Notes: a model not told the origin generated them from the letters alone. A stretch of 64,000 nt of DNA from Listeria fleischmannii subsp. fleischmannii LU2006-1 (GCF_000344175.1 NZ_ALWW01000008.1:39-64038); one strand, 5' to 3'. Shown: positions 47,201-55,577, numbered from the stretch's first letter. Numbers and translations: made by a program.

Positions 47201-47740
47201 TCTGTGGATATTGCAAATGTTAGTGGTGATATCCAACCAGATGTGTTTACCGTTCCTAGTGATAGTACTTTAACAGCAAATGTTTCAAGCGCTGTGAGTT
47301 CTGTTAGAGTGACGATTAATGGCACAAATTACTCAGGTGGAACGATTACGAGTGGTCGTTTAAGCTTCTGGATTGGGGACAAAATTAAATCGACTTCGGA
47401 TACGGTGGCAGTTACTGCACTGGATCGTAATGGTGTGGTACTAGACACTAAACCAGTTACCATCCGCACAGCCCAACCAGCCGTTGGGACGATTACACCA
47501 GCTACTTTCTCCTTGAAATCAAGTTCTGTAACAGGGACGTATACAGGGGAAGGGAAATCTATCCGTTTAACCGTAAATGGTACAGTTCTTCCAGCAGGTG
47601 GAAATGTTACAGGTGGAAACTTTAGTTACTATGTTGGCATCAACAATCGCATTACATCTACATCAGATAATGTGAAAATTGAATTGCTTGATAGAAATGG
47701 ACTTATAATGGATACAAAATCCGTTACAGTGACTAACTAA
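44282..47740 (+). CDS. Large secreted protein with tandem bacterial Ig-like domains
   Basis: 1,152 residues. Signal peptide of KxxxKK...AVTATVIASTLATS type, cleavage probably after AKA near residue 37. Residues ~55-215 form a beta-rich N-terminal module (NVLKNTEFNGFDQWYLTF...). About four Big-type domains follow (220-535; TVNITVNGNVIGTGKADSNG pattern). Seven related ~85-residue domains end the protein (DNA from about 45892), each with a T-G-D-V-K-S core, the motif INGTxYxGGTV, and xxDKIKSxSDxV. No LPXTG, GW, LysM or SLH anchor is visible; the protein ends in SVTVTN. Probably released or bound to cell-wall sugars. AAAGGAG precedes the ATG. Confidence 0.87.
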   Translation: MNKKSKLKKVTIGAVTATVIASTLATSIPFNVLTAKASETTETSTTKTNQLGALQATSENVLKNTEFNGFDQWYLTFPYTSITHDGWYCTQVSGAYVNSSVKPFGDGQLGLWAVTDVGNRGELNQDVKTIPGHRYRFTASVSNESNGLYAVSASSGSRKVYDSGWRAAPANAEATITADSENTTITLSGFGTKQTRVGYVIFSNVKLVDLDANNVAINPLDTTSTVASGKANPLATVNITVNGNVIGTGKADSNGNYSITIPKQGKGTVVVATDPGTGTSASTTVTQGTIRQTTIRELTTTSQTVSGTAEPYASMLVRNGAGTLIASGQADGNGAYSFTIPVQRFDDTITATATVDSQTSTASTKVKDGSTPNRPTLNPVSDTDTTVTGTGAPGNTIRVTIGGNTYTGLVDQNGSYAVVIPKQNGGTNIAVVQVNPNNQNVSPQATVTVSDMTLAKPVISAIAAGDTKVTVTGVPNALITLITPDGEETAKAADATGKATFNVYSAPAGSTYRATQKGANGKASPVATAVVAAPVVTTGTITTKDFTLGKDRNIEGTYTGDVKSFRITIDGTVYTGGTINASAKTYAFYALDKITKTGTFRVEGLDASGKVLDTKTGTIVSNNTPNIPGTGTVVANSFTIHQDINVTGTVTGDVKSLGLLYDGTEYRGGTVNSNGTFSFYALNTIKDKTKSAVMYGYDKNGNRIATSAITLFDAQDPGSIGTGTVSANNFVLGVDRNITGSYTGDVKSLGATINGVEYRGGTLNKDGTFNFYAVDKIKNTTDSVVVNGYDKEGNRIATSAISVTNINSSGTITPNTYTIPTDRTLTATYTGDVKSVKVTINGTDYVGGTVSGGQVSFYVGDKIKSASDIVKITAYDMSGQMLDQKPVAIASASATTKGTVTPNRFTAGRDTTLTGTYTDDVKAVKVSINGTIYSGGTVAGGTISFYIGNKITSSSDDVKLYGYDAFGKQLDVKSVDIANVSGDIQPDVFTVPSDSTLTANVSSAVSSVRVTINGTNYSGGTITSGRLSFWIGDKIKSTSDTVAVTALDRNGVVLDTKPVTIRTAQPAVGTITPATFSLKSSSVTGTYTGEGKSIRLTVNGTVLPAGGNVTGGNFSYYVGINNRITSTSDNVKIELLDRNGLIMDTKSVTVTN

Positions 47741-47752
47741 TTGAATAAAAAA

Positions 47753-47813
47753 AGACTGTAGATAAAACTCTATCTACAGTCTAACCTCTTCACAAAATGT
47801 GAAGAGGTTTTTT
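47753..47813. terminator. Two tandem hairpins, converging terminators
   Basis: AGACTGTAGATA / TATCTACAGTCT (47753-47782) is followed immediately by AACCTCTTCAC / GTGAAGAGGTT (47783-47809) with six T. An A-rich run before the first hairpin lets it serve the minus strand as well. They separate the Ig-repeat gene from hemQ. Confidence 0.87.
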
Positions 47814-48567
47814 AAATAGCAAAAAATCCTTCGATTTCCTCATGCGGAAGCAGGTTTCCAATGAAGAAAGCACCAAATTCTCCGTAACGAGCACTTGTTT
47901 CATCAAAACGCATTTCAGTGACGATACGTTTAAATTCGAGCGCATCGTCTGCAAATAAGGTGACGCCCCATTCGTAATCATCAAGGCCAATTGAACCGCC
48001 TATAATTTGACTGACTTTCCCGGCGTAGCTGCGGCCGATTTGGCCATGATCGCGAATCATTCGCTGGCGCTCATCCATTGGTAGCATATACCAGTTGTCT
48101 TCACCGTCGCGTTTTTTATTCATCGGGTAAAAGCAAATGTGTTTTTTCTCAGGTAGTTTTGGATAAAGTCTGGCGCGGACGTGTTTATTTTGATAAGGGT
48201 CCTCACCGCCAGTCATATGGGAGGCTAAATAATTGCTTAGCTCTACAACGGAAATATAAGAATAGGTAGGGACTAAATAATCGGCAATCGCTAATTTGTT
48301 AAATTCATTTTCAACGGCATTTAATTCTTCCAATGTTTCGCGAAGAACTAAAAATACAAAATCAGCTTTTTGGCCTAAAATAGTATAAAGCGTATGTTCA
48401 CCCGCACCGATATTTTTAGTTACTTCTAAATTTGCTAAGAAGGTATTCCATTCTTTTAAAATCCGCTCACGATCTGCTAGCGAAGTTTCCCGCCAAGATG
48501 TCCAGTCTACGGCTCTAAAATCATGTAGAGTGTACCATCCATCTAATGTTTTGACTGCTTCATTCAT
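47812..48567 (-). CDS. hemQ: Coproheme decarboxylase HemQ (ChdC)
   Basis: 251 residues. Final enzyme of the coproporphyrin-dependent heme pathway of Gram-positives, converting coproheme to heme b with peroxide. It matches Listeria HemQ closely: [14 protein letters not shown] at the start, [16 protein letters not shown] (with catalytic Tyr), [37 protein letters not shown] (the heme-ligand His is in DHG-x-x-G-R-S-Y) and [26 protein letters not shown] 48567 has AAAGGCGTGA five bases ahead. Formerly called chlorite dismutase-like. Confidence 0.96.
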   Translation of the reverse strand: MNEAVKTLDGWYTLHDFRAVDWTSWRETSLADRERILKEWNTFLANLEVTKNIGAGEHTLYTILGQKADFVFLVLRETLEELNAVENEFNKLAIADYLVPTYSYISVVELSNYLASHMTGGEDPYQNKHVRARLYPKLPEKKHICFYPMNKKRDGEDNWYMLPMDERQRMIRDHGQIGRSYAGKVSQIIGGSIGLDDYEWGVTLFADDALEFKRIVTEMRFDETSARYGEFGAFFIGNLLPHEEIEGFFAI

Positions 48568-48682
48568 TAGGGTCACGCCTTTCTTATGTAAAATTATTCA
48601 CTAAATTAAGTTTAACATAGTGAAATGCGAAAGTCTTTTTTGCTGTTTAAAAAAATACGGGGAAAATCCCCGTATACTAGTT

Positions 48683-49629
48683 TTAAGGTGTCGATACAAT
48701 TGCGGTTATCGTTCCGTCTAGTGACCAAGACTGAACTTCATTCGGCAAAATAAAATGATCACCTTTTTGAACAGGTGTTGCGACCTGATCAATATAAAGC
48801 GTCGCGTTTCCGTCTAGAATGCTCACGAGCGTATAAGGCGCTGTTGCCTTAAATGCCGCATTTCCGTCAATGTCCCATTTATAGACGCTAAAAAAGTCAT
48901 TCGATACAAATGTAGTGACAGTTGCCCCGTCGCGTTTTTCAACTTGTATATCAAGTTTGGCATCGTGATGAGGAATGGTTGTAACATCAATTGCTTTTTC
49001 CAAATGGAGTTCACGTGTGTTCCCATCTGCATCTTTTCTGTCATAGTCATACACGCGGTAAGTCGTATCCGAACTTTGTTGTGTTTCAAGAACGAGTGTG
49101 CCAGTACCAAGCGCGTGGATGGTACCACTTGGCACATAGTAGAATTCGCCTGGCGCAATTTTCACCTTGCGAAGAAGTTTATCCCACTCACCATTTTCAA
49201 CCATTTTTATAAATTCCTCTTTGGACTGCGCATGATGCCCATAAATGAGTTCCGCATCTTTTTCGCAATCAATAATATACCAACACTCCGTTTTGCCAAG
49301 TTCGCCGTTTTCATGGACTTTCGCATACGCGTCATCTGGATGCACTTGGACGGATAAATCCGTATTGGCATCTAAAATCTTTGTTAGTAGGGGGAAAACT
49401 GGGTCTTTCGGATTTCCAAAAAGTTCCGGATGTTCGGACCATAGTTCAATAAGCGTTTTCCAGCAAATTCGCCGTTTTTAACAGTGGAAGGGCCGTTTGG
49501 ATGAGCAGAAATTGCCCAATCCTCGCCTGTTTTATCAGACGGAATATTGTACCCAAAGTAATCATGAAGTTGTGTACCGCCCCAAATGCGGTCTTGAAAA
49601 ACGGGATTTAAAAATAATGCTTCTTTCAT
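48683..49629 (-). CDS. manA: Mannose-6-phosphate isomerase, class I (one frameshift)
   Basis: ~315-residue zinc enzyme interconverting mannose-6-P and fructose-6-P. Cupin motifs: VFQDRIWGGTQL at the start, SVQVHPDDAYAKVHENGELGKTECWYI (zinc ligands Gln, His, Glu), YVPSGTIHALG, and FxxY/DYDRKD. The frame breaks near 49455 on the minus strand (one base missing between CTTA and TTGAA). Restored, it reads KRLIELWSEHPELFGNPKDPVFPLL. GAGGAGG precedes ATG 49629. The order hemQ-manA matches what I recall for lmo2113-lmo2110. Confidence 0.9.
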
Positions 49630-49693
49630 TATGAACCTCCTCAAGTTAAATAAGTTATCTCATCAAAAGTATATACCAATTGAAATTTAAATG

Positions 49694-50425
49694 CTACCTA
49701 TTTCCGCCTAAATAGCCTTGTTTTTTTAGGCCTTCTAGAATTCCCTTATAGTAAGGTTCTGCATAGGATTTTGCTAGGCGCTCTGTATATCCGATAGAGC
49801 CTTCACGTTCTGAGTAGGGAATAATTTCTGTGTCATATTTTTCAAGTAGCGGAAGCGTATCTGTTTGATAGGTTTCTTCAAAGTAAACGGCTTCTTTAGG
49901 TAAGCGAGGCTTTACTTTTGGATTTGTATCTGGATAGCCAATACAAAGACCTACAATAGGGATAACAAATTCTGGTAAGCCTAGAAATTCGGAGACTTCT
50001 GTAAACTCACGCCGGATACCTCCAATGCAAACTGTACCGTAACCAAGGCTTTCGGCCGCCGTAAGGGCGTTTTGGCAAGCTAAGCCAACATCAGTCGCAG
50101 CAACAAGTAGTAAGTCTTCCTCACTTTTAGCCCGAAAAGGTGTATCATGTTTAGCACTTGCAAGACTTACGCGGTAAAAATCGCCAACAAATACAAAAAA
50201 GATGGAACATTCTGCTACATATGGATTTTTCGTTAGCTCAGCCAGTTTTTGTTTGCGAGCGGGATCTTTAATGCCGATTATGGAGTAATGCTGGCCGTTT
50301 ATCCAAGAGGGAGCGCTTTTTGCAGCTCGGATAATTAGGTCTAAATCCTCTTCTGGAATACTTTTTCCTGGTATGTACTGACGAATGGAACGATGATTTA
50401 ACATTTGCTCGATCACTTTATTCAA
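49694..50425 (-). CDS. NADPH-dependent nitroreductase/FMN reductase (NfrA-like)
   Basis: 243 residues. Flavoprotein of the nitroreductase fold. HRSIRQYIPGKSIPEEDL is the FMN-phosphate binding start, APSWINGQHY, the helix AATDVGLACQNALTAAESLGYGTVCIGGIR, and GLCIGYPDTNPKVKPRLP are typical for NfrA/NfsA-type oxygen-insensitive enzymes. They reduce FMN, quinones or nitro compounds. TTG 50425 is chosen because AAGGAGG precedes it. Divergent from the small DNA-binding gene at 50551. Confidence 0.89.
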   Translation of the reverse strand: MNKVIEQMLNHRSIRQYIPGKSIPEEDLDLIIRAAKSAPSWINGQHYSIIGIKDPARKQKLAELTKNPYVAECSIFFVFVGDFYRVSLASAKHDTPFRAKSEEDLLLVAATDVGLACQNALTAAESLGYGTVCIGGIRREFTEVSEFLGLPEFVIPIVGLCIGYPDTNPKVKPRLPKEAVYFEETYQTDTLPLLEKYDTEIIPYSEREGSIGYTERLAKSYAEPYYKGILEGLKKQGYLGGNR

Positions 50426-50550
50426 AACTAGAACCTCCTTCAATTTGCTTTACTATTTAGTATAGCGTTCTTAAGTGAAAATGTTAACGCTATACTTGAA
50501 AAAAACGCTAATTTTTTCTACACTAGAAGAGTAGAAAGGATGTGCTTTCT

Positions 50551-50787
50551 TTGGAAGTAAGTAAACAAGAACAAGATCGGCTATTTTTAGAAGAAACTTT
50601 TTTGACATCAGAAGAGTCTGCAAACTACTTAGGCATAACCAAACAAGCCATTCAGTCGCTTGCTAAACGAAATATTTTGCCCCATATACGGAAAGGAAAC
50701 GTCCTTCTTTTCCACCGATTAGATATTGAAAATCGCCATGCCACACAGGAAGGGCTTCGAAAAAAATATCGTCCGTATGAACATTAA
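50551..50787 (+). CDS. Small helix-turn-helix (excisionase-type) DNA-binding protein
   Basis: 78 residues. Contains a MerR/Xis-like HTH: FLTSEESANYLGITKQAIQSLAKRNILPHIRKGNVLLFHRLDIE. Such HTH_17 proteins are often regulators rather than true excisionases, and no phage genes are near. TTG 50551 lies nine bases after AAAGGATG. The VOC gene follows 18 bases later, and the nitroreductase gene is divergent, so this protein may regulate either (inference). Confidence 0.8.
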   Translation: MEVSKQEQDRLFLEETFLTSEESANYLGITKQAIQSLAKRNILPHIRKGNVLLFHRLDIENRHATQEGLRKKYRPYEH

Positions 50788-50805
50788 ATGAAAGGGGATA
50801 ATACT

Positions 50806-51219
50806 ATGAACGATTGGAATAAATTTAAAGAACGCGGCTTTGTTGTAAAAGAAACTGGCCCAGTGTACTATACGGAAGACATGGATGCGACCATCGCCTG
50901 GTTTACGAAAACACTTGGTTGGTACTGCGAAATTGATGAGCGAAACGAAGAGGGACAAGGTACATACGGCTGCGCGTTTGATCTCCCCCGCGAATTTGAA
51001 AGCCTACACATTGCGCCATTTACTGGCCTCCACTTCCTATACGGCGAACCAAAAGGCGGTACCGTCGCTTTTATGAAAGTTCAAGGCATCGAAAAACTGC
51101 ACGCCCACGTCATAAATAGCGGTTGGGAAAAAGTAAACTTAAATGATACCGCTGACTTTGAAACCAAGCTTTGTCAAATCGAGACGATTGATGGTTATAT
51201 ATTGCAGTTTTTTGAATGA
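50806..51219 (+). CDS. Single-domain VOC (glyoxalase-fold) protein
   Basis: 137 residues. VOC pattern: TGPVYYTEDMDATIAWFTKTLGWYCEID, then GCAFDLP, LHFLYGEPKGGTVAFMKVQGIEKLHAHVINSGW, and IDGYILQFFE. The His and Glu positions of a metal site are present. Substrate unknown. ATG 50806 follows AAAGGGGATA. Confidence 0.8.
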   Translation: MNDWNKFKERGFVVKETGPVYYTEDMDATIAWFTKTLGWYCEIDERNEEGQGTYGCAFDLPREFESLHIAPFTGLHFLYGEPKGGTVAFMKVQGIEKLHAHVINSGWEKVNLNDTADFETKLCQIETIDGYILQFFE

Positions 51220-51230
51220 AAATAATTAAA

Positions 51231-51271
51231 AACGCAAGGGAAATCCCAATTTAACGGGTTTCCCTTGCGTT
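51231..51271. terminator. Bidirectional terminator
   Basis: AACGCAAGGGAAA and TTTCCCTTGCGTT are perfect inverted copies around a CCC...GGG inner stem, between converging VOC and MMPL genes. Confidence 0.92.
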
Positions 51272-51274
51272 ATT

Positions 51275-53398
51275 TTATTTGTCTTTTAAATCATGTCCTT
51301 CAATATCTAAAGAAGGTAAAATTTTGTCGAGCCATTTTGGAAGGTACCAAGAGGCTTTTCCAAAGAGCTTTGTTAGCGCAGGAATGATGGTTAGTCGGAC
51401 GATAAACGCGTCAAACAGTACACCAAAGCCTAGCGCAATGCCGATTGATTTAATCATGGAATCTGGGGCGAATACAAAGCTTATGAACACGGAAAACATG
51501 ATGAGCGCAGCGGCTACGATGACAGGACCGCTTTCGCGTAATCCTGTTTTAATCGAGTGAACATTGTCTTTTGAAAGCGTATATTCCTCGTGAATACGCG
51601 ACATGAGGAACACCTCGTAGTCCATGGCTAGCCCGAATAAAATCCCAATTGTTATGACGGGTAAAAAGGCGAGTATAGGACCTGTTTCGCTAATGCCAAA
51701 TACATCTTTCAAAACGCCTTCTTGTAAGATAAGGGTCGTAAAACCTAGTGTTGCTGTGAGCGTTAAGACGAAACCTAATACCGCTTTTAACGGGATTAAA
51801 AGGGAGCGGAAGACGACCATAAGGAGTAAAAAGGCAAGGATGACAATTACGCTTGCGAAAACCGGAATGGCGTCATTTAATTTTTGCGACATATCAATAT
51901 TAATCGCGCTTTGCCCTGTGACTTCAAGGTTTAGATTATATTTTGACTCGGTCGTTTTGTTATAATCGCGTAAGTCATGAACGAGGTCAGCGGTTTTAAC
52001 ATCTGTAGGTCCCGTTTTTGGAATAACAGAGATTAAAGCATAATCTTTCGCCTCGTTTAACTGTGGTATGGCGTAGGCGACATTTTTCATGCTGGAGATG
52101 TGTTTGACAACCGTTTCAAGGTTAGCGGCATCTTCTGGCTTTTCAATATGAACAAGCGCGGCAAGAGGTCCGTTAAAGCCTTCTCCAAATTTATCAGATA
52201 AGATATCATAGGCTTTTTTCTCCGTGGAATCAGCTGGTTTCGTCCCGTTATCGGGGATACCGAGCTCCATATTGGCGAAAGGAATGCTTAAGCCACCAAG
52301 TAAAATGATGGAACAGAGAAAAGCGATAAGTGGCTTACCAATGACAAATTTAGTCCATAGTGTGTCTTCTTTGCCGACTTTTTTCGCTTTTTGCGGCTTA
52401 ATTTTCTTATACAGTAAACCTATAAATGCTGGCATTAAAATGAGTGCCGATAAAACAGCGAAAAGGACGCTGATGGCGGATGCAAATCCCATTACGGCTA
52501 AGAAATCGATGCCGACAAGGGATAGACCACAAACGGCAATGATGACGGTAATACCCGCAAATATAACAGCGCTACCGGCGGTTCCAGTGGCTAAGCCAAC
52601 TGCTTTAATAGGATCTTTTTCTGTGCGGATAATTTGACGATATTTAAATAAGATAAATAAGGCGTAATCAATTCCAACAGCAAGTCCAATCATGACAGCA
52701 AGCGTTAGTGTAACATTTGGCATATCGATAAAGCTTGAAAGAATAGCTACAATCCCGATACTTGCGCCTAAACTTACAAGCGCGGAAAGAATAGGAAGAC
52801 CTGCTGCGATAAGTGATCCGAACGTTACAACTAAAATAATAAGGGCAACGATAATCCCGATAGCCTCAGAAGTTCCTCCGATTTCCATTGGCGAAATCAT
52901 CACATTACCGGTTAGCTCAGTTTGAATACCCGCTTTATGAAGCGGTTTTAAAGCATCTTTTACATCGCCAACCATCTTTTCATTCACTTGCATATAATCC
53001 ACATCGTAAGTCAAATCAGCGAAAGCAGTTGTCATATCTTGGCTAATCGTTTTTGATTCATAGGGGTTGCTTGTACTAACCACATGTTTTTGTTTGCTTA
53101 TGTTGTTTAAAGCTTGGTTGATTTGTGCGATATTTTCCGGTTGAACAATCCCCTTTTTATCTTTTGTTTGAAAGACAATGCGAATGTTTCCTTTTTGGGA
53201 ATCTTGCTTAAATTCTTGTCCAATTTTTTCGGATGTATCAAGTGATTTTAAGCCATTCATTTTAATATCATCTGAAAAATGAATCCCATCTATACCGAGT
53301 GTTGCTAAAATAATACCTAAGACAATGAGCCAGCCAAAAATAGTTTTCCATCTATGCTTTGCAAACGTTTGTCCTAGGCGAAATAGTAATTTTGCCAA
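51275..53398 (-). CDS. MMPL/RND-family transporter
   Basis: 707 residues. Two repeats, each with one membrane segment, an extracellular loop of ~130 residues and five more segments. The MMPL pattern is visible: VMIGLAVGIDYALFILFKYRQ in the first half and GILFGLAMDYEVFLMSRIHEEY in the second, with the Asp-Tyr pairs used for proton transport. It exports lipids or drugs. The TetR gene is divergent 130 bases away and probably represses it. Confidence 0.9.
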   Translation of the reverse strand: MAKLLFRLGQTFAKHRWKTIFGWLIVLGIILATLGIDGIHFSDDIKMNGLKSLDTSEKIGQEFKQDSQKGNIRIVFQTKDKKGIVQPENIAQINQALNNISKQKHVVSTSNPYESKTISQDMTTAFADLTYDVDYMQVNEKMVGDVKDALKPLHKAGIQTELTGNVMISPMEIGGTSEAIGIIVALIILVVTFGSLIAAGLPILSALVSLGASIGIVAILSSFIDMPNVTLTLAVMIGLAVGIDYALFILFKYRQIIRTEKDPIKAVGLATGTAGSAVIFAGITVIIAVCGLSLVGIDFLAVMGFASAISVLFAVLSALILMPAFIGLLYKKIKPQKAKKVGKEDTLWTKFVIGKPLIAFLCSIILLGGLSIPFANMELGIPDNGTKPADSTEKKAYDILSDKFGEGFNGPLAALVHIEKPEDAANLETVVKHISSMKNVAYAIPQLNEAKDYALISVIPKTGPTDVKTADLVHDLRDYNKTTESKYNLNLEVTGQSAINIDMSQKLNDAIPVFASVIVILAFLLLMVVFRSLLIPLKAVLGFVLTLTATLGFTTLILQEGVLKDVFGISETGPILAFLPVITIGILFGLAMDYEVFLMSRIHEEYTLSKDNVHSIKTGLRESGPVIVAAALIMFSVFISFVFAPDSMIKSIGIALGFGVLFDAFIVRLTIIPALTKLFGKASWYLPKWLDKILPSLDIEGHDLKDK

Positions 53399-53528
53399 AA
53401 GTTTGTTTCCTCCTTATGTTCGCGTTATAATAAAAAGATACATTGTAGTTTATCATGACTTGACTTACAAGAGATAGAAACAATTTTAAAAGCGTGTATA
53501 GTTATGCGACATTTAAGGAGAAATGTAG

Positions 53529-54086
53529 ATGAACGAAAATGATTTACGTGTTCAAAAAACGAAAAAGGTGCTCGTTGAAACTTTTTTAGAAATATTAGAA
53601 CATGAAGAAATGAAAGCTGTGACGGTCAATAGTATTTGTAAAAAAGCGCTCATTCATCGCACCACTTTCTATAAACATTTTTATGATAAATATGATTTGC
53701 TGAGTTATATTTTAAAAGAGAAATTTCAAAATTATTTTTCAATTGATATTAAAGAACGCATTAACCACCCGTTTGAATCTATTATGGATAACCTTTATAG
53801 TGATATGAAAAGCATCTTTGAAAAACAAAAAGAGGATGAAACTTTTTTTAAAACAATGGGGGATTTCTTTTTAGAACTTCTGCGGCAGGATATAGAAAAA
53901 CATGCCGATATGTTAAAATTTCCAAAAAAACTACCTGTCGATTTACTCACATATGTGTATACAGCAAATTTAGCGGCTGTTTTATATTGGTCAGAAAAAG
54001 GCGGGCATCATTACGACGGAAAGAAAATGGACCGGTGGTTTCAAGAAATTCTTCCTGTTAAAATTGAATTTCAAAAGGAGAGGTGA
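53529..54086 (+). CDS. TetR/AcrR-family regulator
   Basis: 185 residues. N-terminal HTH: TKKVLVETFLEILEHEEMKAVTVNSICKKALIHRTTFYKHFYDKYDLL. The C-terminal domain has the TetR_C_7 look. It is divergent from the MMPL gene, the usual context for a local repressor of a transporter. AAGGAG precedes the ATG. The stop is three bases before the threonine aldolase start, so that gene is in the same transcript. Confidence 0.9.
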   Translation: MNENDLRVQKTKKVLVETFLEILEHEEMKAVTVNSICKKALIHRTTFYKHFYDKYDLLSYILKEKFQNYFSIDIKERINHPFESIMDNLYSDMKSIFEKQKEDETFFKTMGDFFLELLRQDIEKHADMLKFPKKLPVDLLTYVYTANLAAVLYWSEKGGHHYDGKKMDRWFQEILPVKIEFQKER

Positions 54087-54089
54087 CAG

Positions 54090-55163
54090 ATGGAAAACTC
54101 GGATCAGTTAAAACAAACCTATCAAGCAACGACTTATAAATTATCGAATAATGGCCCTAGAAATATTGCCGTCCTGCAAGAGGCCATTTCTGGAATTTGC
54201 GGTGATGAACTTAGTGATATTTACGGGACAGGCGAAATCATCACTCATTTTGAAGAAAAAATTGCCCATGTTTTAGGCTTGGAAGGAGCTGTGTTTTTTC
54301 CTAGTGGGACAATGGCTCAACAAATTGCCTTGCGTATTTGGGCTGACCGCAAACAAATCCCAAAAGTGGCGTATCATCCGCTAGCGCATCTTGAAATTCA
54401 TGAGGCAGATGGGCTCAAACAAATTCATCATATTGAAACCTTGCTTTTGGGCGAAAGTGACCGTGTCGTGACCTTAGCGGACATTAAAGCGCTTAGTCAA
54501 AAGGTTTCCTGTGTGCTTCTTGAGCTTCCGCAACGTGAAATCGGCGGGCAGTTACCAAGTTTTCAAGAACTAGTCGAAATTTCTATGTATTGCAGAGAAC
54601 ATCAAATTGCTCTCCATTTAGACGGAGCAAGACTTTTTGAAATTCTCCCTTTTTATCAAAAAGAAGCAAAAGAAGTTTGTGCTCTCTTTGATAGTGTATA
54701 TGTTTCTTTTTATAAGGGGCTTGGCGGGATTGCGGGTGCGATTTTAGCTGGACCAAATGACTTTTTAGAGGAAGCAAAAATTTGGAAAAGGCGCTATGGT
54801 GGGGATTTAATTAGTCTCTATCCGTATATTTTATCCGCCGACTATTACTACGAAAAACGGAAAGATAGTATGGCGCTTTATTATGAAAAAGCAGTGGAGC
54901 TTGCGAAACAATTTAATCAGCTTCCGGGCGTTCGCACAATACCCGAAATACCCGTTTCGAATATGTTTCATGTCGAATTTTTAAAACCCGTGTTAGAGGT
55001 CAAAGCACGTTTAGCTCAGGTTCATCAAGAGACTGATATCGGGGTAACAGGCTATTTGGTCGAAAAAGATACGAACACTTCATCATTTGAACTGACTGTT
55101 GGAGATGCCATTTTCAAAATCCAAGCTAAAGAACTTCTTCATTTATTTCAAGTGCTAAGCTGA
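54090..55163 (+). CDS. Threonine aldolase-like PLP enzyme (beta-eliminating lyase family)
   Basis: 357 residues, fold type I. GTGEIITHFEEKIAHVLGLEGAVFFPSGTMAQQ, LELPQREIGGQLPSF, LHLDGARLFE (PLP-ring Asp) and SVYVSFYKGLGGIAGAIL with the PLP lysine. These fit low-specificity threonine aldolase, cleaving threonine to glycine and acetaldehyde. AAAGGAGAGGTG precedes the ATG. Pairing with TetR is unusual for this enzyme. The repeat element, copy 2, begins soon after the stop. Confidence 0.87.
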   Translation: MENSDQLKQTYQATTYKLSNNGPRNIAVLQEAISGICGDELSDIYGTGEIITHFEEKIAHVLGLEGAVFFPSGTMAQQIALRIWADRKQIPKVAYHPLAHLEIHEADGLKQIHHIETLLLGESDRVVTLADIKALSQKVSCVLLELPQREIGGQLPSFQELVEISMYCREHQIALHLDGARLFEILPFYQKEAKEVCALFDSVYVSFYKGLGGIAGAILAGPNDFLEEAKIWKRRYGGDLISLYPYILSADYYYEKRKDSMALYYEKAVELAKQFNQLPGVRTIPEIPVSNMFHVEFLKPVLEVKARLAQVHQETDIGVTGYLVEKDTNTSSFELTVGDAIFKIQAKELLHLFQVLS

Positions 55164-55167
55164 ATGC

Positions 55168-55197
55168 AAATCCCGCTATTTAAATAATAGCGGGATT
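55168..55197 (+). terminator. Terminator, left copy of duplicated stem-loop
   Basis: AAATCCCGCTATT (55168-55180) with AATAGCGGGATTT (55185-55197), just after the aldolase stop. The same stem recurs at 55374-55404. Confidence 0.82.
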
Positions 55198-55198
55198 T

Positions 55199-55373
55199 CA
55201 GACTGCTGACAAACGGCGATCTTCGTTGTTAGTGCCTCCGTTCCGGTGCTCACGTACTCTAGTACGCTCCGCTCCGGTACTCGGCACTGCCTAGAATCTC
55301 ACCATTTGTCAGCAGTCTGATTTTGGTGAGAAGCGTTTTGTTTCGCTTAAACTTTGAGTTTTTCTACAAGCTG
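55199..55373. repeat. ~175-bp palindromic repeat element, copy 2
   Basis: Outer arms CAGACTGCTGACAAA (55199-55213) and TTTGTCAGCAGTCTG (55305-55319) are a perfect 15-base inverted repeat. The inner segment and T-rich right part match copy 1. The flanking stem-loop differs completely from that of copy 1 but is duplicated in the same way on both sides. Confidence 0.82.
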
Positions 55374-55404
55374 AAATCCCGCTATTTTGATAATAGCGGG
55401 ATTT
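55374..55404. terminator. Terminator, right copy of duplicated stem-loop
   Basis: AAATCCCGCTATT (55374-55386) with AATAGCGGGATTT (55392-55404). It lies just beyond the feo unit on the minus strand and can serve both directions. Confidence 0.82.
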
Positions 55405-55413
55405 TAAAATTTA

Positions 55414-55572
55414 TTAATGCGGCTTATTTAATTCACAGTTTTCCTCTAATTCGCAAGCCGCACACTTGCCTTTTTTACTTTTTTTAACGTAGCGTATGAG
55501 GGCATAAAGCGTATAGCCGAAAATCAGGCTGCCAAGGAAAAGATTGGTAAAAAGAGCTAACATTTTTTTCAT
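55414..55572 (-). CDS. FeoB-associated cysteine-rich membrane protein
   Basis: 52 residues: one membrane segment (residues 8-26) followed by a short basic linker and KGKCAACELEENCELN, with three cysteines. This is the pattern of the FeoB-associated family (FeoC-like position). ATG 55572 follows AGAAGG and sits five bases after the feoB stop, so the longer upstream frame within feoB is not used. Probably helps ferrous iron uptake. Confidence 0.82.
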   Translation of the reverse strand: MKKMLALFTNLFLGSLIFGYTLYALIRYVKKSKKGKCAACELEENCELNKPH

Positions 55573-55577
55573 CCTTC

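Noticed and set aside
45892-47740. Possible CRISPR-like or tandem DNA repeat
   Set aside because: The repeats are ~255-bp diverged coding domains with conserved protein motifs, not short identical repeats with spacers.
50551-50787. Prophage excisionase
   Set aside because: No integrase, attachment repeats or phage genes nearby; HTH_17 proteins are often ordinary regulators.
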